Origin: an uncultured Bacteroidales bacterium
GTDB taxonomy: Bacteria; Bacteroidota; Bacteroidia; Bacteroidales; CAIXZF01
Direction of reading: 5' to 3'
DNA length: 61,657 bases
Assembly (NCBI GenBank): GCA_903923925.1
Contig: CAIXZF010000085.1
Location: 1 to 61,657, forward strand
Of the stretch, positions 34,369 to 42,091 are shown in pieces (the first letter of the stretch is position 1; each line of letters starts with the position of its first letter). The notes under the pieces are model-generated. The model ran no database searches and was not told the DNA's origin. It saw only the letters and a list, made by a program, of their open reading frames with translations. The translations under genes and the position numbers were made by a program.

Positions 34369-35173
34369 GGTTTATGCGAGTGCAGGAAAGGGCGACAGCC
34401 TTTTCTTCCGGGGAGAATTCCGGGATGCGGCACTTGAATACGACAGGCAGTTTTTTATGGCCTCTGATGCTTTTACAGGAGCTAAAGCCTTGCTGGGCAA
34501 AGCTGAATGTTACAAGCAGATGGAAAACTTTGTGGCGGCAAAGACTTGCCTTACGAGCATTACGTTAAGCAATATTCCGGATAGCCTGCTTGCTCAAATC
34601 CGCTACCAGCTTGCCTTAAATTCATACCTGGCAGGCGACTTTGGCATGGCTGAAAGTGAGATTATCCTTTTGGAAGTCATAGAATCGCCGGAAATTCCGG
34701 CAAGCAAAATTCTTCTTTTAAAATCGCTGACCTACAATGAGCTTAACAAATACAAGCAGGCACATGATGCTGTTCTTGAATATATCAGCAATGCTTCAGT
34801 TTCAGAAATAAGCAGAGATAGTTTGCGGAGAGAAGTTGAAACTCTTTACAGGTCAAAAAGATTGCCACATCTAAAGAGTCCGAAACGGGCCACAATTCTT
34901 TCGATATTCCTGCCAGGCTTAGGCCAGACTTATGCTGGTTATCCGGGTGAAGGTATAATTAGCCTGTCGTTAAATGTAGCTGCCCTGGGAATCCTGGTTT
35001 TTGGAGCTGTTAACGCTTATTATATCAGTGGTTATGTAGTTGGTGCAGGATTCCTTCAGAATTTTTACAATGGTGGTCAGAAAAGAGCTGCGATACTGGC
35101 AAATAAACATAACTACCGTGTTACGCGGGAGTTTAACGACAGTATTCATCATTTTCTGATGTCAATTCGTTAA
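34307..35173 (+). CDS. Signal-peptide TPR-like protein with C-terminal membrane pair (copy 2)
   Basis: 288 residues from ATG 34307 (KSTRKFYWIFIFLCGLSLTK signal peptide), overlapping the previous gene by 62 bp in another frame. TPR-like helices (~32-190) are followed by SIFLPGLGQTYAGYPGEGIISL and two hydrophobic segments, then a charged end (KRAAILANKHNYRVTREFND) like that of copy 1 (AAQRHNNQFYYEIN). Last gene of the operon; a strong terminator follows. The shared architecture suggests an ancient tandem duplication. Confidence 0.72.
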   Translation: MKSTRKFYWIFIFLCGLSLTKVYASAGKGDSLFFRGEFRDAALEYDRQFFMASDAFTGAKALLGKAECYKQMENFVAAKTCLTSITLSNIPDSLLAQIRYQLALNSYLAGDFGMAESEIILLEVIESPEIPASKILLLKSLTYNELNKYKQAHDAVLEYISNASVSEISRDSLRREVETLYRSKRLPHLKSPKRATILSIFLPGLGQTYAGYPGEGIISLSLNVAALGILVFGAVNAYYISGYVVGAGFLQNFYNGGQKRAAILANKHNYRVTREFNDSIHHFLMSIR

Positions 35174-35222
35174 GGTTTTTATACTGGTCAGGTTTATCGC
35201 CATGCCAGGCATTTATAAAAGA

Positions 35223-35258
35223 AAAAAGAGGATGACCCATTCAGGACATCCTCTTTTT
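35223..35258. terminator. Bidirectional intrinsic terminator
   Basis: A perfect 12-bp stem, AAAAAGAGGATG (35223-35234) with CATCCTCTTTTT (35247-35258), and a 12-nt loop. A- and T-runs at the ends serve both strands, between the convergent TPR/membrane gene and TM2 gene. Confidence 0.85.
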
Positions 35259-35278
35259 CATAAAAGGTAATTGTTAAA

Positions 35279-35719
35279 TTATAACCACATAAAGAATGCG
35301 TTATTATCAACATAATCACTGATATCATTATTGATAGCACCAATAAGAAGTACTACCCAGTCAACTGTTAATACAACTCCACATCCACCACCTGAGCAGA
35401 TATAACCAACTACTACCCATGGATTTGTACCTAAATATAACCTGTGGATACCTAAAGCGCCAACTCCCCAGCAAATTGCAAATGCAACCCATGCATTTTT
35501 GTCGCTTTTTCTTGCCACGTCGGTAACGATTGGTGAAATAGCTTCAAAACCTTGCATATCAACACCCTGTGCATCAAGGCTTGCTGGTAGGCTAACTTGT
35601 TCTGCCTGAGCGAACATAGATTCAATCTGAGTATCATTAACGCGATACTGATTTACATTACCAAATGATACAACGCTAACGAGTACCACGAGGCTGAACA
35701 ATAAGAATAACTTTTTCAT
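35279..35719 (-). CDS. TM2 domain-containing protein
   Basis: 146 residues. Signal peptide MKKLFLLFSLVVLVSVVSFG, a linker to residue ~72, then a TM2 module: KNAWVAFAICWGVGALGIHRLYLG, a glycine-rich turn (YICSGGGCGVVL), and a second helix VDWVVLLIGAI. TM2 proteins are small membrane proteins of unknown role. Its membrane module recalls those of the two convergent TPR proteins on the other strand. Good promoter immediately upstream. Confidence 0.85.
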   Translation of the reverse strand: MKKLFLLFSLVVLVSVVSFGNVNQYRVNDTQIESMFAQAEQVSLPASLDAQGVDMQGFEAISPIVTDVARKSDKNAWVAFAICWGVGALGIHRLYLGTNPWVVVGYICSGGGCGVVLTVDWVVLLIGAINNDISDYVDNNAFFMWL

Positions 35720-35755
35720 AGGCTGTTTATTTATAATGTGACATTAAAGTTTTTA

Positions 35756-35787
35756 CAAATGTAAGGAAAGAAATGGGCGACTTCCAA
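35756..35787 (-). promoter_or_regulatory. Promoter of the TM2 gene
   Basis: TACATTTG at 35756-35763 on the minus strand, with TTG at 35785-35787, 21 bp apart. 36 bp before the ATG. Confidence 0.55.
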
Positions 35788-35878
35788 GAAATTTTCTAAT
35801 TTTTGTTTCAGCTTCATCAGATATTCTTTATAATGGTTTTAAATTGTCTCATTATCAATACCAAAAGAGAATTAACAG

Positions 35879-35886
35879 TAATTTTG
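35879..35886 (+). promoter_or_regulatory. Candidate -7 box (TAATTTTG) for pta
   Basis: TAnnTTTG match followed by CAAA, 40 bp before the pta ATG at 35927. No clear -33 element. Confidence 0.45.
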
Positions 35887-35926
35887 CAAACGATAAATTT
35901 TACTGCTGCGTTAAAACCGAATAACA

Positions 35927-36931
35927 ATGGGACTCCTGGCTCGCATCCGCGCGAATGCTCAAAAACTAAACAAAACTATAGTACTTGCTGAAGGCACAGA
36001 AGAAAGAACACTCAGAGCTGCCGATTTTGTACTCAAAGAAGAAATTGCCAACATCATTCTCCTGGGAAATCCGGATGAGATACACCGGCTGGCATTTGAA
36101 TACACGCTTAATCATATTGAAAAGGCCACTATAATAAATCCTGAAAAGTTTGAAAATCAGGATCATTATATTGAGCTTTTATACACTATCCGAAAAAGCA
36201 AAGGTTTGACCATGGAAGGTGCTGCCGAACTGGTTCGCAATCCTTTATATCTTGCCGTTCTGCTGATAAAAAACGGGGATGCCGACGGGGAAGTAGCCGG
36301 TGCAATGAATTCCACCGGCGATGTACTCCGGCCTGCTTTCCAAATTGTTAAAACCCTTCCCGGAATCAGCGTTGTTTCAGGGGCATTTATAATGATGCTT
36401 CAGGATCCGGAGTACGGTGAAAGCGGAATTATGATATTTGCCGATTGTGCAGTTCATCCGGTACCAAATGCTCAGGAGCTTGCCGAAATAGCAGTTGCCT
36501 CCGCAAAAACTGCAAGGGCAATTGCAGGCATTGAACCAAAAGTTGCAATGTTGAGTTTCTCCACTAAGGGAAGCGCCAAACATGAACTCGTTGATAAGGT
36601 TGTTGAAGCAACGCGCATCGCAAAAGAAATGGATCCGGGTTTAATAATTGATGGCGAACTTCAGGCTGATGCTGCAATCGTTGAAAGTATAGGAAGAAAA
36701 AAATCGCCGGGCAGCCCTATCGCCGGTAAAGCCAATGTGCTCATATTCCCGAGTCTTGAAACCGGGAATATCGCCTATAAACTTGTACAGCGTCTGGCAC
36801 ATGCTGAAGCCATAGGCCCTGTTCTTCAGGGGATGGCCGCCCCTATCAACGACCTCTCGAGAGGTTGCTCAGTGGAAGACATTATAAACCTGATTGCAAT
36901 AACTGCCAATCAGGCTGGCGGAAAACCATAA
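35927..36931 (+). CDS. pta: Phosphate acetyltransferase (short form)
   Basis: 334 residues: the single-domain Pta without the N-terminal regulatory region of the E. coli enzyme. Interconverts acetyl-CoA and acetyl phosphate. Motifs: NKTIVLAEGTEERTLRAADF, GEVAGAMNSTGDVLRPAFQ, GIMIFADCAVHPVPNAQELA, MLSFSTKGSAKH, IDGELQADAAI, NVLIFPSLETGNIAYK. First of three same-strand genes with a dehydrogenase-like gene and ackA. Butyryl or other acyl use cannot be excluded from sequence. Confidence 0.93.
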   Translation: MGLLARIRANAQKLNKTIVLAEGTEERTLRAADFVLKEEIANIILLGNPDEIHRLAFEYTLNHIEKATIINPEKFENQDHYIELLYTIRKSKGLTMEGAAELVRNPLYLAVLLIKNGDADGEVAGAMNSTGDVLRPAFQIVKTLPGISVVSGAFIMMLQDPEYGESGIMIFADCAVHPVPNAQELAEIAVASAKTARAIAGIEPKVAMLSFSTKGSAKHELVDKVVEATRIAKEMDPGLIIDGELQADAAIVESIGRKKSPGSPIAGKANVLIFPSLETGNIAYKLVQRLAHAEAIGPVLQGMAAPINDLSRGCSVEDIINLIAITANQAGGKP

Positions 36932-36942
36932 ACAATTTTACT

Positions 36943-37911
36943 ATGAGTGAAAAACTAGAGGATTTTACCCTTGGCAAGCAAATGAAGCCAAAGGGTAGCC
37001 TGCAAAAAGTAGGTATTGTTGGCTGTGGAACAATGGGTCAGGAAATCGCAATTGTTACGAGCCAGGCTGGCATTGAAGTAATTTTTGTTGATATCAGCGA
37101 GGCACGGATTGAAGAGATTTTTAAAAGAATCGGTTCCATGCTCGATGAAGTTATCAGCAAATGGGGAATGACTCCAAACGAAAAGAAACTCATTCTTTCC
37201 AGGATAAAAGGCACTACAGAATATTCTGGTATCAGCGATTGTGAAATTGTTCTCGAAACTATCAATACAAAGAAACCGGGAACCAGTGTAGAAATCCGAA
37301 AAGAGGTTTTCAGAAAAATTGAGGCTGTTGTACGATTAGATGCTGTAATCCTGTCGAATACGGCAACACTCATGATCTCTGATCTATCTTCAGTACTTAA
37401 AAATCCGGAAAGAGCATTGGGCATGCATTTCATTTCACCGGTTCGTAAGGTAAAAATTGCAGAAGTTGTAAAAACCTTTAAAACTTCGGATCAGGCTTAC
37501 GATTGCACGGTAAAATATGCCAAACTTATTGGGAAAACTGTAATCGATTGCGGCGAATCACCCGGAAATATTACTACCAGGATGATCATCCCTATCATTA
37601 ACGAAGCCTGCGAACTGCTCATGGAAGGTGTTGCAACCGTTGCTTCTATTGATGAAGCCATGCGCGAGGCCTATGGTTTGCAATGGGGCCCTTTCGAAAT
37701 GGCCGACAGAATTGGCATTGATAAAATGCTGAAATGGATGAATAACTTGTACGAAGAATTCGGAGCACTGAAATATAAACCATCGCCCCTCATTAAGAGA
37801 ATGGTAAGAGCCAATCTTGCAGGCAAACGAACAGGAGAAGGATTTTACAGGTATGTTGATGGCAAGAGGTTAACCAAACCCGGAAGCATACGGACACTAG
37901 GAAGGATTTAA
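36943..37911 (+). CDS. 3-hydroxyacyl-CoA dehydrogenase-like protein with altered active site
   Basis: 322 residues from ATG 36943 (11 bp after pta). N-terminal Rossmann NAD site KVGIVGCGTMGQEIA (GxGxxG at 27-32). The C-terminal helical domain includes EAMREAYGLQWGPFEMADRIGID. The family active site is only partly kept: His162 (GMHFISPV) and Glu174 (AEVV) are present, but the usual NTS(S/T) serine is Ala141 (SNTATL) and the Asn of PGF(I/V)VNR is Thr212 (PGNITTR). The fold is clear but normal catalysis is doubtful. Placed between pta and ackA, 23 bp before the latter, it may act in acyl-CoA/acetate metabolism or sense a CoA ester. Confidence 0.82.
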   Translation: MSEKLEDFTLGKQMKPKGSLQKVGIVGCGTMGQEIAIVTSQAGIEVIFVDISEARIEEIFKRIGSMLDEVISKWGMTPNEKKLILSRIKGTTEYSGISDCEIVLETINTKKPGTSVEIRKEVFRKIEAVVRLDAVILSNTATLMISDLSSVLKNPERALGMHFISPVRKVKIAEVVKTFKTSDQAYDCTVKYAKLIGKTVIDCGESPGNITTRMIIPIINEACELLMEGVATVASIDEAMREAYGLQWGPFEMADRIGIDKMLKWMNNLYEEFGALKYKPSPLIKRMVRANLAGKRTGEGFYRYVDGKRLTKPGSIRTLGRI

Positions 37912-37934
37912 CATTTTATTAAATATATTACCTA

Positions 37935-39146
37935 ATGAAAATCGTTGTACTGAATTGCGGAAGCTCTTCAATAAAATATCAGTTATTCGACATGCCTTCT
38001 CAGGAAGTTCTTGCAAAGGGTCTTGTCGACAAAATCGGCCTTAAGGGCTCACTCGTCAAACATTGGAGACAGGATGGTACTGAAGTAAAACTCGAAGGCG
38101 AAATTCTTGACCATCAATCTGGTATCGAATATTTTCTCGGCATCCTGACCAGCGAAAAATATGGTAGCATCAAAAGCATTAATGAAATTGATGCTTTTGG
38201 CCATCGCGTTGTTCATGCCGGCGAAAAATTTAAAAGCTCTGTTTCAATTACGCCTGAAGTTGTTGAAGCACTTGAAGAATGTATAGAACTTGCACCGCTT
38301 CATAACCCACCGAATCTCGAAGGTATTTATGCCGTAACCGGCCTGCTGCCCAACATTCCGCAGGTAGGTGTTTTTGATACCGCTTTCCACCAGACTATGG
38401 AGGATTATGTATATTTATATGGTATACCCTATTCTTTGTACGATAAATACAAAATCCGCCGCTATGGTTTCCATGGTTCAAGCCATAAATTTGTTTCGCG
38501 TAAAGCCTGCGAAATCCTTGGAAAAAATATTGATGATCTAAAAATCATAACCTGTCACCTCGGCAACGGAGCTTCTATTGCTGCGATTAAGAATGGTAAA
38601 TCATTCGACACTTCAATGGGAATGACACCGATTGAAGGGCTAATTATGGGAACCCGTTGCGGGGATCTTGACGTAGGCGCATTTATGTATATGCTGAATA
38701 AGGAGGAAATTGATATCCCAACAGGAAATGTTCTGATCAATAAGTTTTCGGGCATGCTGGGGATTTCAGGAATCTCGTCGGATATGCGTGATTTGTGGGC
38801 TGCTGCCGGAGAAGGCGAGAAAAGGGCTATTACGGCTCTTCATATGTACGAATACAGGGTCAGAAAATATATAGGCTCCTATGCCGCTGCAATGGGCGGT
38901 GTCGATTTGATAATTTTCACCGGAGGTGTTGGTGAAAACGATTATAAAATCCGTGAAATGGTGATGAAAGAATTAGCCTTTCTTGGAATTGATTTTGATT
39001 TCGAATTAAATACCGGCCTTCGCGGAATAGAAACCACGCTAACAAAACCAGATTCCAGGGTAACAGTAATGATTGTACCAACCAACGAAGAACTGGTTAT
39101 TGCATTGGATACATATGATATTGTTACGGGGGTTTTTGTTGAATAG
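37935..39146 (+). CDS. ackA: Acetate kinase
   Basis: 403 residues. Transfers phosphate between acetyl phosphate and ADP, giving ATP. Motifs: IVVLNCGSSSIKYQLFD at the N terminus, GHRVVHAGEKF, VFDTAFHQTM, RRYGFHGSSHKFVSRKA, ITCHLGNGASIAAI, SFDTSMGMTPIEGLIMGTR, IFTGGVGEN. Length and motifs fit AckA rather than butyrate kinase. Last gene of pta-dehydrogenase-ackA; a G-rich repeat array follows directly. Confidence 0.97.
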   Translation: MKIVVLNCGSSSIKYQLFDMPSQEVLAKGLVDKIGLKGSLVKHWRQDGTEVKLEGEILDHQSGIEYFLGILTSEKYGSIKSINEIDAFGHRVVHAGEKFKSSVSITPEVVEALEECIELAPLHNPPNLEGIYAVTGLLPNIPQVGVFDTAFHQTMEDYVYLYGIPYSLYDKYKIRRYGFHGSSHKFVSRKACEILGKNIDDLKIITCHLGNGASIAAIKNGKSFDTSMGMTPIEGLIMGTRCGDLDVGAFMYMLNKEEIDIPTGNVLINKFSGMLGISGISSDMRDLWAAAGEGEKRAITALHMYEYRVRKYIGSYAAAMGGVDLIIFTGGVGENDYKIREMVMKELAFLGIDFDFELNTGLRGIETTLTKPDSRVTVMIVPTNEELVIALDTYDIVTGVFVE

Positions 39147-39170
39147 GCGGTTGTCGTAATCCGCGGCATT

Positions 39171-39424
39171 GTAGAGACGTAGCATGCTACGTCTCTACGG
39201 TTTCGGGATGGGACGGAATTGCGATGTTTGGACGGGGGTGACTGGACGGGGGTGACTGGACGGGGGTGACTGGTGGCGGGCATTAGACGTAGCAGTGCTA
39301 CGTCTCTACGGGGTCGGGATGGGACGGAATTGCGATGTTTGGACGGGGGTGACTGGTGGCGGGGGTGCCTGGTGGCGGGGGTGCCTGGTGGCGGGCATTA
39401 GACGTAGCAGTGCTACGTCTCTAC
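39171..39424. repeat. Compound palindrome-minisatellite repeat
   Basis: Three related hairpins mark ~110-115-bp tandem units: a perfect 28-bp palindrome with 14-bp arms (39171-39198), then AGACGTAGCA-G-TGCTACGTCT at 39285-39305 and 39400-39420. Between the first two lie three tandem GGACGGGGGTGACT 14-mers (39230-39271). Between the last two lie one such 14-mer (39341-39354) and two 16-mers GGTGGCGGGGGTGCCT (39355-39386). The plus strand is strongly G-rich, unlike the surroundings. This accounts for the gene-free stretch 39147-39451. Confidence 0.85.
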
Positions 39425-39451
39425 GGGGGGTCGGGATGGGGCAAATGCCCG

Positions 39452-40183
39452 TTATTCCAATTTTTTTCGTTCCAGCATGCTGAAAAATACCTTTCGGTAG
39501 GAATCGCTGACGGGTATCAATTGGCCGGCAAGACGAATGCGATTGCGTTCGATGCTTTCTATTTTGTCCATAGCAACAATATAGGACTTGTGTACCCTGC
39601 AAAACCTTTGCGGGGAAAGTATTTCCTCCATTTTTCTGAAGCTTTGCAAGGTCATTATCCGCTTTTGTGGGGTTACTATTCGCAGATAATCGCCCATACC
39701 TTCAATGTATAAGATCTCATCGAAACCTACTTTTTCGAGCCTGAATTCTGTTTTTACAAAGAAATAATCATCTTGCGAAGACATTGGCAACAGCTCAAGT
39801 GGTGGGTGTTGAATCATTTTCTCTACTCTCAGCTTCTCATAAACTTTATCTACTGCCTTAACAAATCTTTCGAAGGAAATCGGTTTTAGCAGATAGTCAA
39901 CTACATCAAGTTCGTATCCCTGAAGTGCAAAGGAATCATAGGCAGTTGTAAAAATAACCAGCGGACGGGGATTGATAATCTTCAACCATTGCACTCCTGT
40001 AAGTTCTTCCATTTGGATGTCCAGAAAAACCAAATCAACTGGATTGCTTTTACAGAAATCAATTGACTCGATTGCATTGCTGAAAGTTCGTATAAAATCA
40101 AGATACGGAATTTTTGAAGCATAGTCCTTAACGATATCCAGAGCCAGAGGTTCATCATCAATTGCAATACAGCTGATCTTCAT
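39452..40183 (-). CDS. LytTR-family response regulator
   Basis: 243 residues. Receiver domain (1-~120) with the acidic pocket IDDEP and phospho-acceptor Asp55 (VFLDIQM); a LytTR DNA-binding domain (~140-240) with FVKTEFRLEKVGFDEILYIE, YLRIVT and RFCRVHKSYIVAMDKIESIE. Bacteroidota homologues act with LytS-type kinases. Here the kinase gene (40878-41900) is on the same strand but separated by crcB and a heptamer repeat. Confidence 0.95.
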   Translation of the reverse strand: MKISCIAIDDEPLALDIVKDYASKIPYLDFIRTFSNAIESIDFCKSNPVDLVFLDIQMEELTGVQWLKIINPRPLVIFTTAYDSFALQGYELDVVDYLLKPISFERFVKAVDKVYEKLRVEKMIQHPPLELLPMSSQDDYFFVKTEFRLEKVGFDEILYIEGMGDYLRIVTPQKRIMTLQSFRKMEEILSPQRFCRVHKSYIVAMDKIESIERNRIRLAGQLIPVSDSYRKVFFSMLERKKLE

Positions 40184-40251
40184 AATTTCTGTTGATTTAT
40201 ATTTACAATCAAGTTATGTGTTACAGGTTGAAGTTATTGCATTTACACTGC

Positions 40252-40635
40252 CTACTTCACAAAGGAAAGCAATTCTCTTGAAGTAAATAAGCCTCCAAAT
40301 ACGAGTACTATCCCTAAAACATTGTTAGCTAATATATTGATTATCCCTATTTTAAATTCACCATCTCTGAGTAAATTCATTGTTTCGAGAGAGAAGGAAG
40401 AAAAGGTTGTAAATCCGCCTAAAACTCCAATAAATAAGAAAGCTCTGAGGTTAGGTGAAAAGCTGTTTGTTTCGAAGAAGCCCCAGGCAAGGCCAATTAT
40501 AAATGAGCCAATAAGGTTAACCAGCAAGGTCCCGAGCGGAAACATCCCAAGGTAAACTTTATGGGCAATATCAGAGGTCATGTATCTGCAGAATGTGCCG
40601 AATGCCCCTCCCGTTAACAAGTATAGAATTTTCAT
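40252..40635 (-). CDS. crcB: Fluoride channel CrcB/FluC
   Basis: 127 residues, four membrane helices. Dual-topology fluoride exporter. Signatures: GGAFGTFCRYM at the N terminus, GTLLVNLIGSFIIGL, and GVLGGFTTFSSFSLETM, including the Na+/F- site motif GGFTTFSSF. It lies between kinase and regulator genes. I see no fluoride riboswitch before it. Confidence 0.95.
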   Translation of the reverse strand: MKILYLLTGGAFGTFCRYMTSDIAHKVYLGMFPLGTLLVNLIGSFIIGLAWGFFETNSFSPNLRAFLFIGVLGGFTTFSSFSLETMNLLRDGEFKIGIINILANNVLGIVLVFGGLFTSRELLSFVK

Positions 40636-40677
40636 CTTAAAAATATATAACGTAAAATTAACTGCCTTCTGCCTCCG

Positions 40678-40725
40678 ATGGGCGTTGCCCCTCGCTATTG
40701 TTGGGTCGCCCCTACAGGGCTAATC
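40678..40725. repeat. REP-like hairpin element
   Basis: Contains two short stems, GGGCGTTGCCC and GCCC-CTACA-GGGC, within a segment resembling a short repeat often scattered in Bacteroidota intergenic DNA. It lies between crcB and the heptamer array. Confidence 0.45.
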
Positions 40726-40785
40726 GTTTTAGGTGCCACTTTTTGCTACAAACAGTTGGCAACTCTGCAGCAAAAAAATGTCCCA

Positions 40786-40883
40786 CCTTCTGCCTTCTGC
40801 CTTCTGCCTTCTGCCTCCTGCCTCCTGCCTTCTGCCTCCTGCCTCCTGCCTTCTGCCTTCTGCCAACTGCCAACTGCCTACTG
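40786..40883. repeat. Tandem heptamer microsatellite CC(T/C/A)(T/C/A)CTG
   Basis: Fourteen contiguous 7-bp units: eleven CCTTCTG or CCTCCTG (40786-40862), two CCAACTG (40863-40876) and one CCTACTG (40877-40883). The last unit contains the kinase gene's stop codon (40878-40880). A few further partial units lie at 40662-40676. Confidence 0.9.
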
Positions 40884-41900
40884 AACAAGAACCAACTTCA
40901 CCTTGTACGAAAGGCTGTCTTCGGAAATATCGAGAGTGTGCTTAGCCGGGTAAAGTAACTCGAGCCGCCTTTTAATATTATGAAGACCAATTCCTCCTTC
41001 GGTATCTTTATTCATTTGGGAAGTTAAGGGAAGTGTATTCTCGACTGTGAAAATTATTTTGTTTATATCTGTACATTGAAGATTGATAATAATGCAGGGT
41101 TCACCGGATTTCTTTTTACCATGTTTGAAGGCATTTTCGACGAAAGGAATAAACACCATCGGGGCAATCATCCTTGATGCAATATCACCTCTTATTGAAA
41201 ATTCAACGAAATCGGGACTTTCGAGACGTAATTTCTGCAACTCAATAAATCCCTGCAGGTATTCTACTTCTTTACTTAACAGTACCCTTTCAGAATTTGA
41301 ATCATACAACATATACCGCATAATATCTGATAGTTTCAGAACAGCAGTAGGTGCATCCTCCGATTTTGACCTTACCAGCGAATAAATATTATTCAGGGTA
41401 TTAAACAAAAAATGGGGATTAATCTGGGACCGAAGCAGTGCAATTTCACTGGCCTGGGTCTGATTTCTCAACTCTGCTTCTTTTTGCTGTTGATCCAGAA
41501 AATCAACAACAACACGGATTAGCAAGGCATAAATACCGATTACAAAGTTGTTCCGGAAATGATTCAGTAAATCAGCCTTTGATATAAGCAGATCCTCAGG
41601 CGGCAGCTGCAATATCAGTTTTTCATAATAGTAATAGATAACCAGGGTCACCGCAGCAAAACAAACAATTAGCATAAGTCCTCCCAAACCCGCAATAACT
41701 TTCGATTTTACCCTGAACAAGAGTGGCAGCGAAAGTCTATATAACAGGTAGAACAGTATGAAAGAAAAAACCAGATCAACAGGCATAACTTTGTAATACA
41801 GCGGATCCAGTTTAGTATATGTAAGAATTGGAAATAAGTGCTGCATCAAAATATATACCCAGAATGCCAGATGTACATATGTAATTTGTCGACGTTCCAT
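40878..41900 (-). CDS. LytS/YehU-type sensor histidine kinase
   Basis: 340 residues. About four membrane helices (~7-135), a short coiled coil ([20 protein letters not shown]), then the His_kinase domain with phospho-acceptor His163 in [21 protein letters not shown]. An ATPase domain follows: [16 protein letters not shown] (N box) and [15 protein letters not shown] (G box). Partner of the LytTR regulator downstream. TATTTTTG at 41934-41941 (minus) is a plausible -7 box. The stop lies inside a heptamer repeat, so repeat slippage could change the C terminus. Confidence 0.94.
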   Translation of the reverse strand: MERRQITYVHLAFWVYILMQHLFPILTYTKLDPLYYKVMPVDLVFSFILFYLLYRLSLPLLFRVKSKVIAGLGGLMLIVCFAAVTLVIYYYYEKLILQLPPEDLLISKADLLNHFRNNFVIGIYALLIRVVVDFLDQQQKEAELRNQTQASEIALLRSQINPHFLFNTLNNIYSLVRSKSEDAPTAVLKLSDIMRYMLYDSNSERVLLSKEVEYLQGFIELQKLRLESPDFVEFSIRGDIASRMIAPMVFIPFVENAFKHGKKKSGEPCIIINLQCTDINKIIFTVENTLPLTSQMNKDTEGGIGLHNIKRRLELLYPAKHTLDISEDSLSYKVKLVLVQ

Positions 41901-42091
41901 AGTTTAATTATCTGTTTTCCACAGTATGTGCCTCAAAAATAAGGAAAATACACCGCAAAAGGATTGGCTATTTCTACTAATCTACGAAAACGGCATTTCA
42001 ATCCCTCAATCAGATGGAATACTATACGACATCAAGCCCTGTATAAGTCACTGTTTCGCAGGAATTAATACCTTTGGTAAAAATAATTTTT

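Noticed and set aside
39230-39386. CRISPR array
   Set aside because: Repeats are contiguous 14- and 16-mers without unique spacers, and there are no cas genes.
40636-40740. Fluoride riboswitch before crcB
   Set aside because: No conserved crcB-motif pseudoknot sequences are visible on the minus strand.
40786-40883. Low-complexity coding region on the plus strand (Leu/Pro/Ser repeats in every frame)
   Set aside because: It is a tandem heptamer array; the frames are repeat artefacts with no start signals or family features.
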